Shown piece after piece: positions 54,306 to 64,000 of a DNA stretch of 64,000 bases. The notes beneath the pieces are model-generated. The model was not told the origin of the DNA. It ran no database searches and saw nothing but the letters and a program-made list of their open reading frames with translations. The translations under genes were made by a program, and so were the position numbers. The DNA is from Bufo bufo (taxonomy: Eukaryota > Chordata > Amphibia > Anura > Bufonidae). The first letter of the stretch is position 1; every line of letters starts with the position of its first letter. The stretch spans positions 107,282,321 through 107,346,320 of the forward strand of contig NC_053392.1 in the NCBI RefSeq assembly GCF_905171765.1, in the 5' to 3' direction.

Positions 54306-54719
54306 ATAACAGGTTATATTTCCCAATGTTTTGGGGTGTACCCTAATTTAAATAATTAGGCTACCTCTTCATCCTCCACTGTCGCTTCCACATCCACCGC
54401 CTCCTCAACCTCCTACTCCATATGGACCTGGTCCTCCAAGATCAAGATTATTATTTTTTATTTTTACGTATTTTATGTTATTTTAAGTCATTTCCCTATC
54501 AACATTTGTTTGCAGAGCACTTGCCATGCTCTTAAACTAATTTTGATGCCATTTGCAGCCCTCTAGCCCTTTCCATGACTTTTTTACAGCCATTTTAGTG
54601 CTCAAAAGTTCGGGTCCCCATTGACTTCAATGGAGCTTGGGTTCGGGGTCAAGTTCAGGTCCCGAACTCGAAATTTTTTGTGAAGTTTGGCCGAACATCC
54701 AGGTGTCCGCTCAACTCTA

Positions 54720-55794
54720 GTAACAAGTGCAAATTTTGTTTCATCCCAAGTTGCATAAAATTCAGGAAAGTTACAATTCAAAGTTTCATTCATTCAGTTA
54801 TTTGTCTGTTGCAGTCTATATGAATACCCTGAGCCACATGGACATGCAACTTCAATTAGATTTTCCTTAAAATAAATAAAATTAGACAACATTATGAAAT
54901 AAAGTACAGGTGTGCACTACCATTACTTACACGCAAAAGCAAAAACTATGCACTCAACCCAGTAAGGGGAGAGAGGAGATGATAGGAATAATAGGAACAA
55001 GAATGGTTCCCTCTGATGCTCCCCTGGGCCATGCACTGATAGGAAGAGTGCACCTTTCTTCCCTTGGAGATTTCCTTTTCTGTCTGATGCTGGTTCGGGG
55101 TGCCCTTGCTGATGAGGAATTTTGTAGTGCAAGGCAGGATCCCATGCACCGTTGGAGGAGGTATTGATGAGGCTTTTTTGCAGTAGATCAATTCTTTAAT
55201 GAACATTCAAGTTCAAGCACACCAGTTACAGTTCTCAGCATGCATTGACTGGTGGATATTACACAAGTGCAATTTCCATAATTTTGGCAGGATGCATGGC
55301 TGCAAAGGTAGTTAATAGGCCAAGATGATTTTTAAACTAACATTGCACCTCTCCTGCTGACTTAGGCATAAGCATACAGAAACAGGGTTGCAACAAAACC
55401 AGGAAACCACGCGGCGGGCCCAAACATCAGACTAAGTTCTGCATCTTTTGTACAGGACGCCATACTCACAGTTATAATTTCCACAATGTCCTCCGAGGAA
55501 TGTGGAATTCTTGTTACAGCTGACCACGCTGTTTGTAATGTATGCCCAGGCACCGTAAGACTTAAATCTCCTGAACAAGTTTGCTGGAGACCCCATAAAG
55601 TCCTTTCAGATAGCATATCTCCACAGAGCTTGTACACACGCCTTCCTCTTAACACTGGAATACCTCTCAAATATGTCTTGGTGTTCTACTCTCTTTGCAT
55701 CTCCCAGGCTGGTCTTGTCCAGAGCTGTATCTTTTCTGCATCTGATCCCATCACCATCTACACATTGACACTAAATCCACTACATTCTAACCAC
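54720..55794. other. No gene seen
   Basis: Unique-looking DNA. Several open frames under 110 codons lack recognisable domains. Confidence 0.4.
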
Positions 55795-56436
55795 TCCTTA
55801 TGAGGTTTAACACTGACAAATGCAAAGTTATGCACATGGGAAGGAATAATGCAAGTCACCCGTACATACTAAATGGTAAAACACTTAGTAACACTGACAT
55901 GGAAAATGATCTAGGAATTTTAATAAACAGCAAACTAAGCAGTAAAACCCAGTGTCAGGCAGCTGCTGCCAAGGCCAAAAAGATAATGGGTTGCATCAAA
56001 AGGGGCATAGATGCTCGTGATAAGAACATAGTCCTACCACTTTACAAATCGCTAGTCAGACCACACATGGAGTACTGTGTACAGTTCTGGGTTCCTGTTA
56101 ACAAGGCAGACATAGCAGAGCTGGAGAGGGTCCAGAGGAGGGAAACTAAAGTAATAACGGGAATGGGGCAACTACAGTACTCTGAAAGATTATCAAAATT
56201 AGGGTTATTCACTTTTGAAAAAAGACGACTGAGGGGAGATCTAATTACTATGTATAAATATATCAGAAGTCAGTACAGAGATCTCTCCCATCATCTATTT
56301 ATCCCCAGGACTGTGACTGTGACGAGGGGACATTCTCTGCGTCTGGAGGAAAGAAGGTTTGTACACAAACATAAAAGAGGATTCTTTACGGTAAAAGCAC
56401 TTTTCGGCCTTATGTACTATGTTACTATGTTATGGG
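55795..56436 (+). mobile_element. CR1/L2-type LINE fragment
   Basis: A 5'-truncated LINE with one open frame (55800-56444) ending in a TATGTTACTATGTTA tail. It belongs to a different subfamily from the LINE at 4229-6996, judging by the protein sequence. Confidence 0.75.
55800..56408 (+). pseudogene. LINE reverse transcriptase C-terminal fragment
   Basis: MRFNTDKCKVMHMGRNN, VRPHMEYCVQFWVPVNKAD, LERVQRRETKVITGM and FEKRRLRGDLITMYKYI are conserved segments downstream of the RT catalytic core. The catalytic FADD motif is not present, so the fragment cannot be active. No target duplication identified. Confidence 0.8.
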
Positions 56437-56891
56437 GAGAGTGACAACAGCCCCAGCTAGTGATGGTAATTAAGGCCTATTAACTCCCTGTACACCAAAA
56501 GTGCATGAAATGCATACATTAGATAAAAAGCATATTTTCAACACTTTTGCAGTGTAACTCTACCATAGTAGTGGAACACTGGTACCACCTAGTTATTAAT
56601 GTATTCAGAATTTTCTAGAAAGAATAACAGAAGATTGGCACAATATTGAAACTTTACATGTGTGAAAATAATGATGATACATGCAAGTAATTACAATATT
56701 AGAGCAAAAGCATAAGTTTACAGGGGAAAAATGTATGACTGAAAGGAGGCTCTACTACCTTGTTTCGCCACGTCTAGCCTGGATTGGGCTTGGAGGCATA
56801 CAAGTTCTTTATGGTATCCTACAGCACATTTGCCCCCAGACAGATTTTACAGCTGCATATATGACTGAGCTGTTAGTGTCCCTCATATAAC
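56437..56891. other. No gene seen
   Basis: Unique-looking AT-rich DNA. Confidence 0.4.
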
Positions 56892-57526
56892 TACTAAGGT
56901 TGACCGACTGTCATATGCAATGGTTCCCCAGATCACCACACCAGCATTTAGTGTAGTGTGATGCTCCACAGCAAAGGCAGGATTGAAGTGCTCAGCACCA
57001 GGCCTTCATACTGGAACTCGACCGTCATGAGATCACAAACAGAACCTTCATTTGTCGCTAAAGATGAAACAGTTCCAGACTGTAGCAGTCCAGGTTTCTA
57101 GTTCACGACTCCACTGCAAACAAAGGTGACTGTCTGTCAATGGCAGGATATGTAATGGGCACAGTGACACCAAATTTTCTTTGGTTAAGTCCCTGGAAAT
57201 GGTCCAAACAGAGACTAAGGTGTGTAATGAAGGTACCACTTGTGTCAGGATTGTAAGCAACAAAACTGTGAGAGCTGCTCATGGTTGGGGGCAGATCAAA
57301 TGATTCTCTTGATCGGTGGTCTGCATAGACCAACCATCTGGAGTACGTACGCCATAAATGAGTGCCTTCATGTAACCAGTGCTCTCCACACATCCTAAAA
57401 ATTAGGTCAGCCTAAATGGCAGCCAATTCTTTGCAACCACCATCCTTCTTCTCTAAGTCCAATGATGCACCTGTTCTCAAAGTCTGTCAACTGGGTAAAA
57501 TGTCTTCTATTATGTCGCAGAGGCAT
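56892..57526 (-). pseudogene. Degenerate Tc1/mariner transposase, N-terminal half
   Basis: Start at 57526 (MPLRHNRRHFTQLTDFENRC), then IIGLREEGWW of a helix-turn-helix. Many stops and shifts follow. Pieces in other frames still resemble the first catalytic block (RFCL..SHDGRVPV) and VVIWGTIAYDSRST. The part with the second Asp and the Glu is missing. Inactive and older than the other Tc1 elements here. Confidence 0.6.
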
Positions 57527-57728
57527 GTCGTGCAGTTAATAATTTCTCATCAAGAAGTACACCCACAAGTAGCCTATGAGAGCCCTTTTATAGGGCAGCA
57601 GGGGAAGAATTGTATGCCCTCTTCTGGCAAGACCTAGTGTCTAATCAGACCACACCTGTAATCGTTTACATATCTGCCTGAAATATCATACACTTCTGTC
57701 TGGGTTCGATATTTTTTGTCAATAAGTG
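56892..57728 (-). mobile_element. 5' half of a Tc1/mariner element
   Basis: The end CACTTATTGACAAAAAATAT (minus strand) lies next to TA at 57729-57730. The other end is missing. Leader and transposase N-terminal half are on the minus strand. Confidence 0.65.
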
Positions 57729-57730
57729 TA

Positions 57731-60547
57731 TAAGAAAAAATTCTCCAGAACTGTTCTTTCATAGGGAATACAATTACTAAATAAAACAGACAAGTCAGAA
57801 AGGGTCAAAGATTCTCTTTAGAGCAATTTTGTCATCTGGAGACACTTCCTTATAATGTGGCACACTTGCATAGTGGTGGGAAATATCCTGCCACACATTC
57901 GTATAACACACTGAAAGTGTGGTACATAAAAAGTATGTCTTGGATCCACCAAAATAAACCACTTTGAAGCCATAAAGTCAGTCTATATAGAACATGTTCA
58001 CATTCCCTTTTAATTAGATCGTAAACTATACCATTTGTATTGTGCTCTCATGAAATAATTATAATTTTGTCAAGTTGTCCCATAAGAGTTGACCCTTTTG
58101 CAGAAAATTATGAATCATCAATCTTCAAATGGACCTTTGGAACCTACTGTTGTCTCACAACTTGGGCCTATTGGAAAGTCCTCTGGTAGGACATTTCAAC
58201 TCCCTTTAAACACTTAACCACCTTTAAAATAGGGAGTTTTAAAAGTGCACAAATGGGCTTAAAAGAGTGTCTTCGAGAGCCTTCTGTATGGGGATAAATG
58301 AACGATATATGGCCATGCATTGGCATGCATGATGTGAGATTTAGCCCATGTCTCCAAGACTGAAAGACATCACTTCTAACAACTTTGCTATTTATCGATA
58401 TATCCATAATTTTCTATGCTGATTACAAAGAAAAGACCAAAATACGAAACAAGAAGAGGCATCTATTGTTAACATGACAATTTTGTGCTTATCAGAAAGG
58501 GGGGGGGGGGGGTTAAACTTATACAACTAAATTCTTTGCCCTGTCTCCTGGAGAGCCTAATGTGTCTATGGTTAACGCTCAGCATTTCACACCAGCCATC
58601 AAAATCCTTCCACACATCAGATCAAGCAAAGTTGTTACATCCGAAGCTTGAAGGAGAAGAAAAATCAAAGCAGTTATTATGGAAGAATGATTCTCCAAGC
58701 GCAGTTTAGCTTAAGGCTAAAGAGTTAATCCAGTCCTGGAAAATGAGAGATGGCTCTTTTAAAAGCCTTTTATGCCCTGAGTCTTATGATAATTAGCCCT
58801 GCCCCGGAGCTAGCTAATACTGAGCCACTCCAATTTGAAATGGATCTTGAGACACTGCTGAGGCCCTTAATCCTCATCACACAATACCAACTCAACTAAT
58901 TCACTGAGTAAACACTTTCTCCAGTCACTTACAAGCTGTTTTTATTCATTTCAGTGGCAATGATGACTTTTCACAGGCAGTTGAAACAGAAGCCTTATTA
59001 AGTCTTTTCTGTCAGTATGTTCCCATTCTATATTCACGTCTTGCTTATGATATGCTTTCCATTATTCTTCCCCATATTGGACATCCTAATGGGTAGAAAA
59101 TAAGATCAATTTAAACATAAATACTTTCCATACTTTATGAAAGTTTTAATTACATGACAACTCAAAAGTAGACATATGTAAAGACAATGTTATCCCATGA
59201 AAATTTTAGAATATTGGACTTCATGGAAAAGTATGATCCAATCATAGTGAATTCTGTTATGGTCATGTACTGGATAGTGGAATCTCTACAATGTGTTGAA
59301 TACAGTCTAGGATGTGGGGTGAAAGCTAAAGACTCCTGTGATCTTCACTCTTAACCCACCGCCCTTTATAACTTCAAATTTGTGTAGGCTTTGCTGCAGA
59401 ATGATTTCTAGGTCACAATCACCAGAACATTCATGGATTGGCAGCAGTAGCATTAATAAAACAGTTGTGTGGTCCAGAACTGAGCCATGGAATGTCAACA
59501 GGAAATTGGTCAGAATTCAACAAGTTAGAGGGTAACCTGTTATATAGTGAAGAGATGTAGGAACCAAAAGTAGCATAGCTGGGACCGGGCAGATCATACA
59601 GAAGGACTAGGCAGGATCATTTTAAAAAGCAACACATGAACCGGACTTATGGAAGGGTAGGGCATAAATTGATCACCAAGTGAAATGTTACAGCTGAGAT
59701 CCCCTTTAGATCCCCAGGGTCTGATGTAATCCAACAGCACTATGTAATGGCAGAAGGAGAGCAGTGGGTCAATCTAGTGGGACTGCAGCTGAAGACTAAG
59801 GACATAATAAAAACAGTCTTAGCGAGGAACTGCATTCACAAGGACTCACGAGCGGTTAGTAACAGATTCATTAAGGCTAATTTACCATAACATTTCTATT
59901 GTATTAAAACTTCTTAGTTTGAATGGGGACATTCTTGGTGGTCTAGGGTAATAAAAGGGTGAATAGCAACATCTCTGGTAATTTAGATTAATGACAAAAT
60001 TAACATCCACACCCATTGTAGTGAAGCGATTAATGTCAATAACCCTGGTGACCTAGGGCACCAGTAGTTTACTCACCAATTCAGGTTCCAGAAACATCTC
60101 TCCGTGATTCTTTTGCCCTGCACTGACCACAGATACCAGTGCCAAAAGGTGCCAGAGGAGACTGGACTGAGTTGTCTCTATGATCAGTTTGGCCGTGCCA
60201 AAATGTTTACTTAAGTAAAGATTTTAACATTGACAGGATTCATGTTTAAGTGGCATGGATATATATTGGGAGACGTGATGGGTCTTAAGGAAATAAGCAT
60301 AATAGTTTGCTGTTATCTTTCTTTGTCCCTGTGTGACTTAACTATACCCCATAGCTAATTACATGGCTACAGTTAACTGAGAACTTCTGCAGAACAGTTT
60401 TTTTAGTACAAAAATTGTCAAGGCCCTTGAAATTAATAAAAGTTCAGAAATAGCACCCACATAATGATTATATAAGGGGAGCTGACTACAGAACTAAGAT
60501 CTGCATATGTACTAAAAAAAACAGACTGGTACATTTTGTGCACTATT
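57731..60547. other. No gene seen
   Basis: Long unique-looking stretch with a G tract at about 58500-58512. No exon, RNA gene or terminal repeat recognised. It could hold host introns or regulatory DNA that I cannot detect. Confidence 0.35.
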
Positions 60548-60917
60548 GAGGGTCATTTATTAGGACCGGCGATTTATATGCCATCTTAATAGCCCTGCAC
60601 TGGTGGTGGATACGCCAAAGTTATGTAGAGGCACAAGCTTGGTTCCCCTAGACGTGCGACATGGTTTAAACTAACCAACTTCCTTGCTGGCGTAGTTTAA
60701 GACCATTTTCCATGCCATAAACTGTAGAAAATTGTAAATTAGATGGGAGGGCTGGAACACCCTCTTCCCCACCCACACAACTCCCCCTTTTTCTGCCACC
60801 TCGGAAAAGTGGCATGAGCGTTGAAAAGTCTCAGATTTTTATGTAAAACCCCTTTGAGACAAAATCTGTGCCGTAAATATGCCAAAAATTGGAATATATT
60901 TCATAATAAATGACCTC
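60548..60917. mobile_element. Possible MITE with GAGGTCATTTATTA ends
   Basis: GAGGGTCATTTATTA at the left and TAATAAATGACCTC at the right are complementary, 370 bp apart. No clear target duplication. Confidence 0.45.
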
Positions 60918-62400
60918 CTATATGGCCAAACGTATGTGGAGACCCATCCTAATTAATGAGTTCCGGTGCAGCCACACCTATAGTAAACCAGTACATTAAA
61001 TGAAGCAATCTCTATAGACATACATTAGCACAGCGTCGGTCAAAATGAAGAGCCCAGTGACTTTAACTGTGACTTTGTTTATAGAGATTTTCCAGGATCA
61101 TACATTTGTAGTCTAATTTTTGTATAGCCCATCAATGTGTAATTGGTGTTGGGGGGAGTTCTACTCCCTGGACCCCCTATAAATCCGTAGACCATTGGAA
61201 GCACTGCAGCTCCTTCAATGCCTTAAGGACCCCATATACCGTACATTAGAGTAGTGTCATCCAAACCCACCAAGAATGGTGGATTTGGCCTAAAGTTCAA
61301 TGTGTGTGGTGAGCTCCCAGCCCTCCCCCAACAGATGATTTTGTGGGAGAGAAGGATCAGGTGAAATTAATATTTTGCCCGATCCTTTTGATCTCCTAGA
61401 AGATAAGCTGCAGCCAGAAGTGTCTGGCTGCAGCTTTCCCATTGAATACACGTACATCCTTGGCCAAGCCAAACATGCATGTGTAAGAGGGAGTTTTGAG
61501 GTAGTCGGGAGAGATACCTGCTGGCTGAACGACTGTTCGTCTGACAGCTATTGAATGTGTATGGCCTCCTTTACAGACACAGTGACATGCTAAAGAGCCT
61601 TTTACATCTGATAGTTCTCTTTTAAGCAATGCCCCTAAAGGATCAGTCAAACCAATCGCCCTTTTAAACTACGAGTTCTTCATAACTATACTGGATGTAG
61701 CCTTTTATCCAATTACGTATCCAAATACAGTTTGTACGTTCTGAACAGACAGAGATTAATCACCACTAAGGCATAGTGTCAAATGCTTTGGAAGACTTTA
61801 AACATATTGCATCCAAGGCCAGGCCTCTGTCCAAATTCATTTACAAGCAAACAGATTTGTTTTACAAGTCCACCTTTCATAAAGCCGCATTGGATATTTA
61901 CATGTTCATCAATACAATCCCTCATAAAACCCTTGTCATTTTCCATGTAGCGAAGTTATAGGTATTTATCTGTAGTTGACCCCATTTCCATGTTTAAGTT
62001 TAGCTATAACATCTATTTTGGTACAAGGCCCATTTATAATGGTGCTGAATACTTTTTCCAATTACGGTACTACTGGACATATTCTTCTATCTGTCACAGT
62101 AAGACATTTGTTATTGTGTTATCTGTAACAAAAACATGAGCATATTCTCACAAGTTTTTGGCTTATTTTTTCCTTTTCATACTACAGTTCTCTTGATTGA
62201 TTCTTGGGACTGTTTTGTGTCCGTAGCTTTTATTGATGTCTCACTGTACAAAAAGCATCCATTATGAAGGCAGGAGATCGCACTCTTACTGTATCACACC
62301 AGTGAAGCAGTATATTAATTAAAACTCACATAAATGTTCGTGTACAAGGACCATCCAATCCCTGTTCTTGAAATTGGTGGTGGTCCAAAAGAATAGGCAC
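60918..62400. other. No gene seen
   Basis: Unique-looking sequence with only short frames. Confidence 0.35.
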
Positions 62401-62408
62401 CTATCAAT

Positions 62409-62780
62409 AAGTGCTGAGCGTCAGGGGCAATTTTCGAATTTGCGATATTTCGCGAATATTTGGGCGACTATTCGTCATATATTTGCAAATTCAAGAATTC
62501 GTGATTTCCAGTCATTATTTTCTTGATTGCGAAAATCGGCAAATTTGCGATAAAAAAATAATATTTGATACGAAAATTTGCGATCAACACTACTCCTAAA
62601 TGAGCCTTCTCATTGGCCCACAAGCAAGAAGCAGTGAGGGATCATGGATGCTTATGAAAAAAAAATATAGAAAATTCGCGATTACGAAAATATAGCACTA
62701 TATTCTAGATATTCGCGAATTGTCGAAGTGCCAATATTCGCGATAAAAATTAGCGATTAGAATATTCGCAATCAACACTA
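62409..62780 (+). mobile_element. hAT-type MITE, second copy, perfect 8-bp TSD
   Basis: Target copies CTATCAAT at 62401-62408 and 62781-62788. Ends AAGTGCTGAGC and, reverse-complemented, TAGTGTTGATTGC. The interior matches 13523-13925, including the GCACTATATTCTAGATATT block, with small deletions. Confidence 0.8.
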
Positions 62781-62788
62781 CTATCAAT

Positions 62789-63227
62789 TTAATTTTAGTG
62801 GATTAGCAAGTCAAAAACGAAATGAGCACTTTGAAATGAGCACTTGGCACTTGTACATATTATAAATGCTATAATAACAAACTGGACAAAAACTGCATTG
62901 GAAGAAACAAATACCTTCTAGACATAAAACTATGAAAATAATATACATGAATCCATTTGAGTCCTCATCGGAGGATTTAAGGAGAATCAGAGAGGCAAAC
63001 CTTAAATCAGTATTAGTGGAAAAAAAAAAATGATGAATTATATTCCTTCATATAATGTGAATGAACATAAAATATACTTCCTAATATTGGCCAATAATGA
63101 GATCTGGTTAAACTACCTCATTATCGTGAGATCGGAAGTTCGGGAAAAAATAGACTTAACATGACTTGATGAAATGAGGTGCATAAAAAGTTTACTCTAT
63201 TATAAAGGATATATACAAAGATAAAAA
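62789..63227. other. No gene seen
   Basis: AT-rich unique-looking DNA. Confidence 0.35.
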
Positions 63228-63231
63228 TTAA

Positions 63232-63657
63232 AGGGTTTCTGTCACCTGAAAAATAGGTATTAAGCTGGCTGACATTAGCGATGTGCTAATGTCAGCTGAA
63301 CATAACTATATTCGTGCCATCTCACTGCCTGCTGCCGTTATTGAGAAAAAATAACTTTTATAATATGCTAATTAGCCTATAGCAATGCCCCCCCTGCTCC
63401 TAGAGGCTCCGTTCTCCCACCTCTGGCCACGCCCCGCTACACTAGATTGACAGGAGCAGGCATCATTGGTCTCCCACCTCCAGCCCTGTCTGCAGTGTAA
63501 ATCTCGCGCCGTTCAGTATTTGGCGCAGGTGCGGTGAGGAAGCTGGCAGCCGGCGAGCAGGCAGTGAGATGGCTCTAATATAGTTATGTTCAGCTGACAT
63601 TAGCATATCGTTAATGTCAGCCAGCTTAATACCCATTTTTCAGGTGACAGAAACCCT
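63232..63657. mobile_element. TTAA-flanked MITE, piggyBac-like
   Basis: Inverted ends of about 85 bp begin AGGGTTTCTGTCACCTGAAA. They are flanked by TTAA (63228-63231 and 63658-63661). TTAA targeting points to piggyBac-type transposition. The GC-richer centre holds no frame of note. Confidence 0.7.
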
Positions 63658-63661
63658 TTAA

Positions 63662-64000
63662 GTAAAGTGACAGTCACTGAGTCAGCAGACGGATGGGCAG
63701 GCTCCATCGACCAGTGTCCAACATGGCACTCGGCCGACACCCATATGATACAAAGAGAGGTGATGGTAGCAAGACATCTTACCCTGGCGATGTTGTCAAT
63801 GGAGCCCTCCCATCTGTCCCAAAACGGAGTGTTTTCTAATCTCCTGGCCCCTCCTAGCCTCACCTAAAGGATAGTATGCTTGTACAGTTTCCTCATACTG
63901 CAGAAATGTAGCCAGGTATAAACATCACTAAACAACTTCATGAAGTTAAAGGGAAAGAACAAATTAAAAACCTTGCTTTACAACTACGGCACATGAAAAC
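63662..64000. other. No gene seen
   Basis: Unique-looking DNA to the window end. Confidence 0.35.

Larger units (their letters stand above)
43919..54719 (+). mobile_element. Element 'E': second BED-hAT transposon, left tip missing, split by hAT-C
   Basis: The right end, reverse-complemented, reads TAGAGTTGAGCGGACACC, as in D. The left side begins inside the GGTTCGGG palindromes, about 25 bp short of the expected tip. Homology to D covers the promoter, transposase, the CATTTGTTTGCAG tail and the terminal palindromes. The arrays are unrelated to D's. The transposase is heavily decayed, so E is the older insertion or the longer-inactive one. No target duplication can be confirmed. Confidence 0.85.

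Noticed and set aside
57416..57637. A 73-codon plus-strand frame
   Set aside because: It is the shadow of the degenerate mariner transposase on the other strand.

Overview
The window looks like repeat-dense vertebrate DNA, most probably from a frog or toad. I infer this from the mix of element families: CR1/L2-type LINEs with TTTCTATG-type tails, several Tc1/mariner families, a chromodomain Ty3/gypsy element, BED-finger hAT transposons, and many small palindromic elements whose ends read GGCC..CACAC. I found no exon of a host gene. There are no bacterial operons, rRNA genes or CRISPR arrays, and no functional tRNA gene. Nearly every coding signal belongs to a transposable element, and only one of these (the DD37E Tc1-like transposase at 5260-6276) looks intact.

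Layout. 1-7.8 kb: mostly unique DNA with a small TTA-flanked MITE, a 914-bp foldback IS630/mariner relic, and a CR1-like LINE cleanly split by an intact DD37E transposon. 7.8-12.3 kb: a small Harbinger-like MITE (7817-12288) split by a 4.3-kb hAT-type element (7891-12158). That element carries a 57-bp minisatellite, palindromes and an inverted array of 529-bp units. 12.3-16.3 kb: unique DNA with MITEs. 16279-43129 ('F'): two related inverted ends with hAT-type termini enclose about 27 kb. Inside lie a Tc1 relic, a gypsy element split by hAT-A, which is itself split by hAT-B, which contains a 1.6-kb minisatellite and two MITEs. Also inside are F's own BED-finger remnant and 74-bp array, a Tc1 element, and within that Tc1 a complete 11.7-kb BED-hAT element ('D', 29378-41126). 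43919-54719 ('E'): a second copy of the D family, more decayed and split by hAT-C (46295-48350). 54.7-64 kb: mostly unique DNA with a LINE fragment, a mariner fragment and MITEs.

How it fits together. D, E and, as far as it survives, F share one plan: a terminal repeat carrying CCAAT and TATA boxes, a leader made of a tandem array, a BED-finger hAT transposase, a second tandem array downstream, and the opposite terminal repeat. D and E are alignable at their ends, promoter, transposase and 3' tail. Their arrays are entirely different sequences, yet they sit at the same two positions. This recurrent, position-specific acquisition of private satellites inside a transposon lineage is the most striking signal in the window.

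Nest order is read from target-site duplications, most of them perfect. All family assignments rest on visible motifs and remembered family features; no database search was possible.
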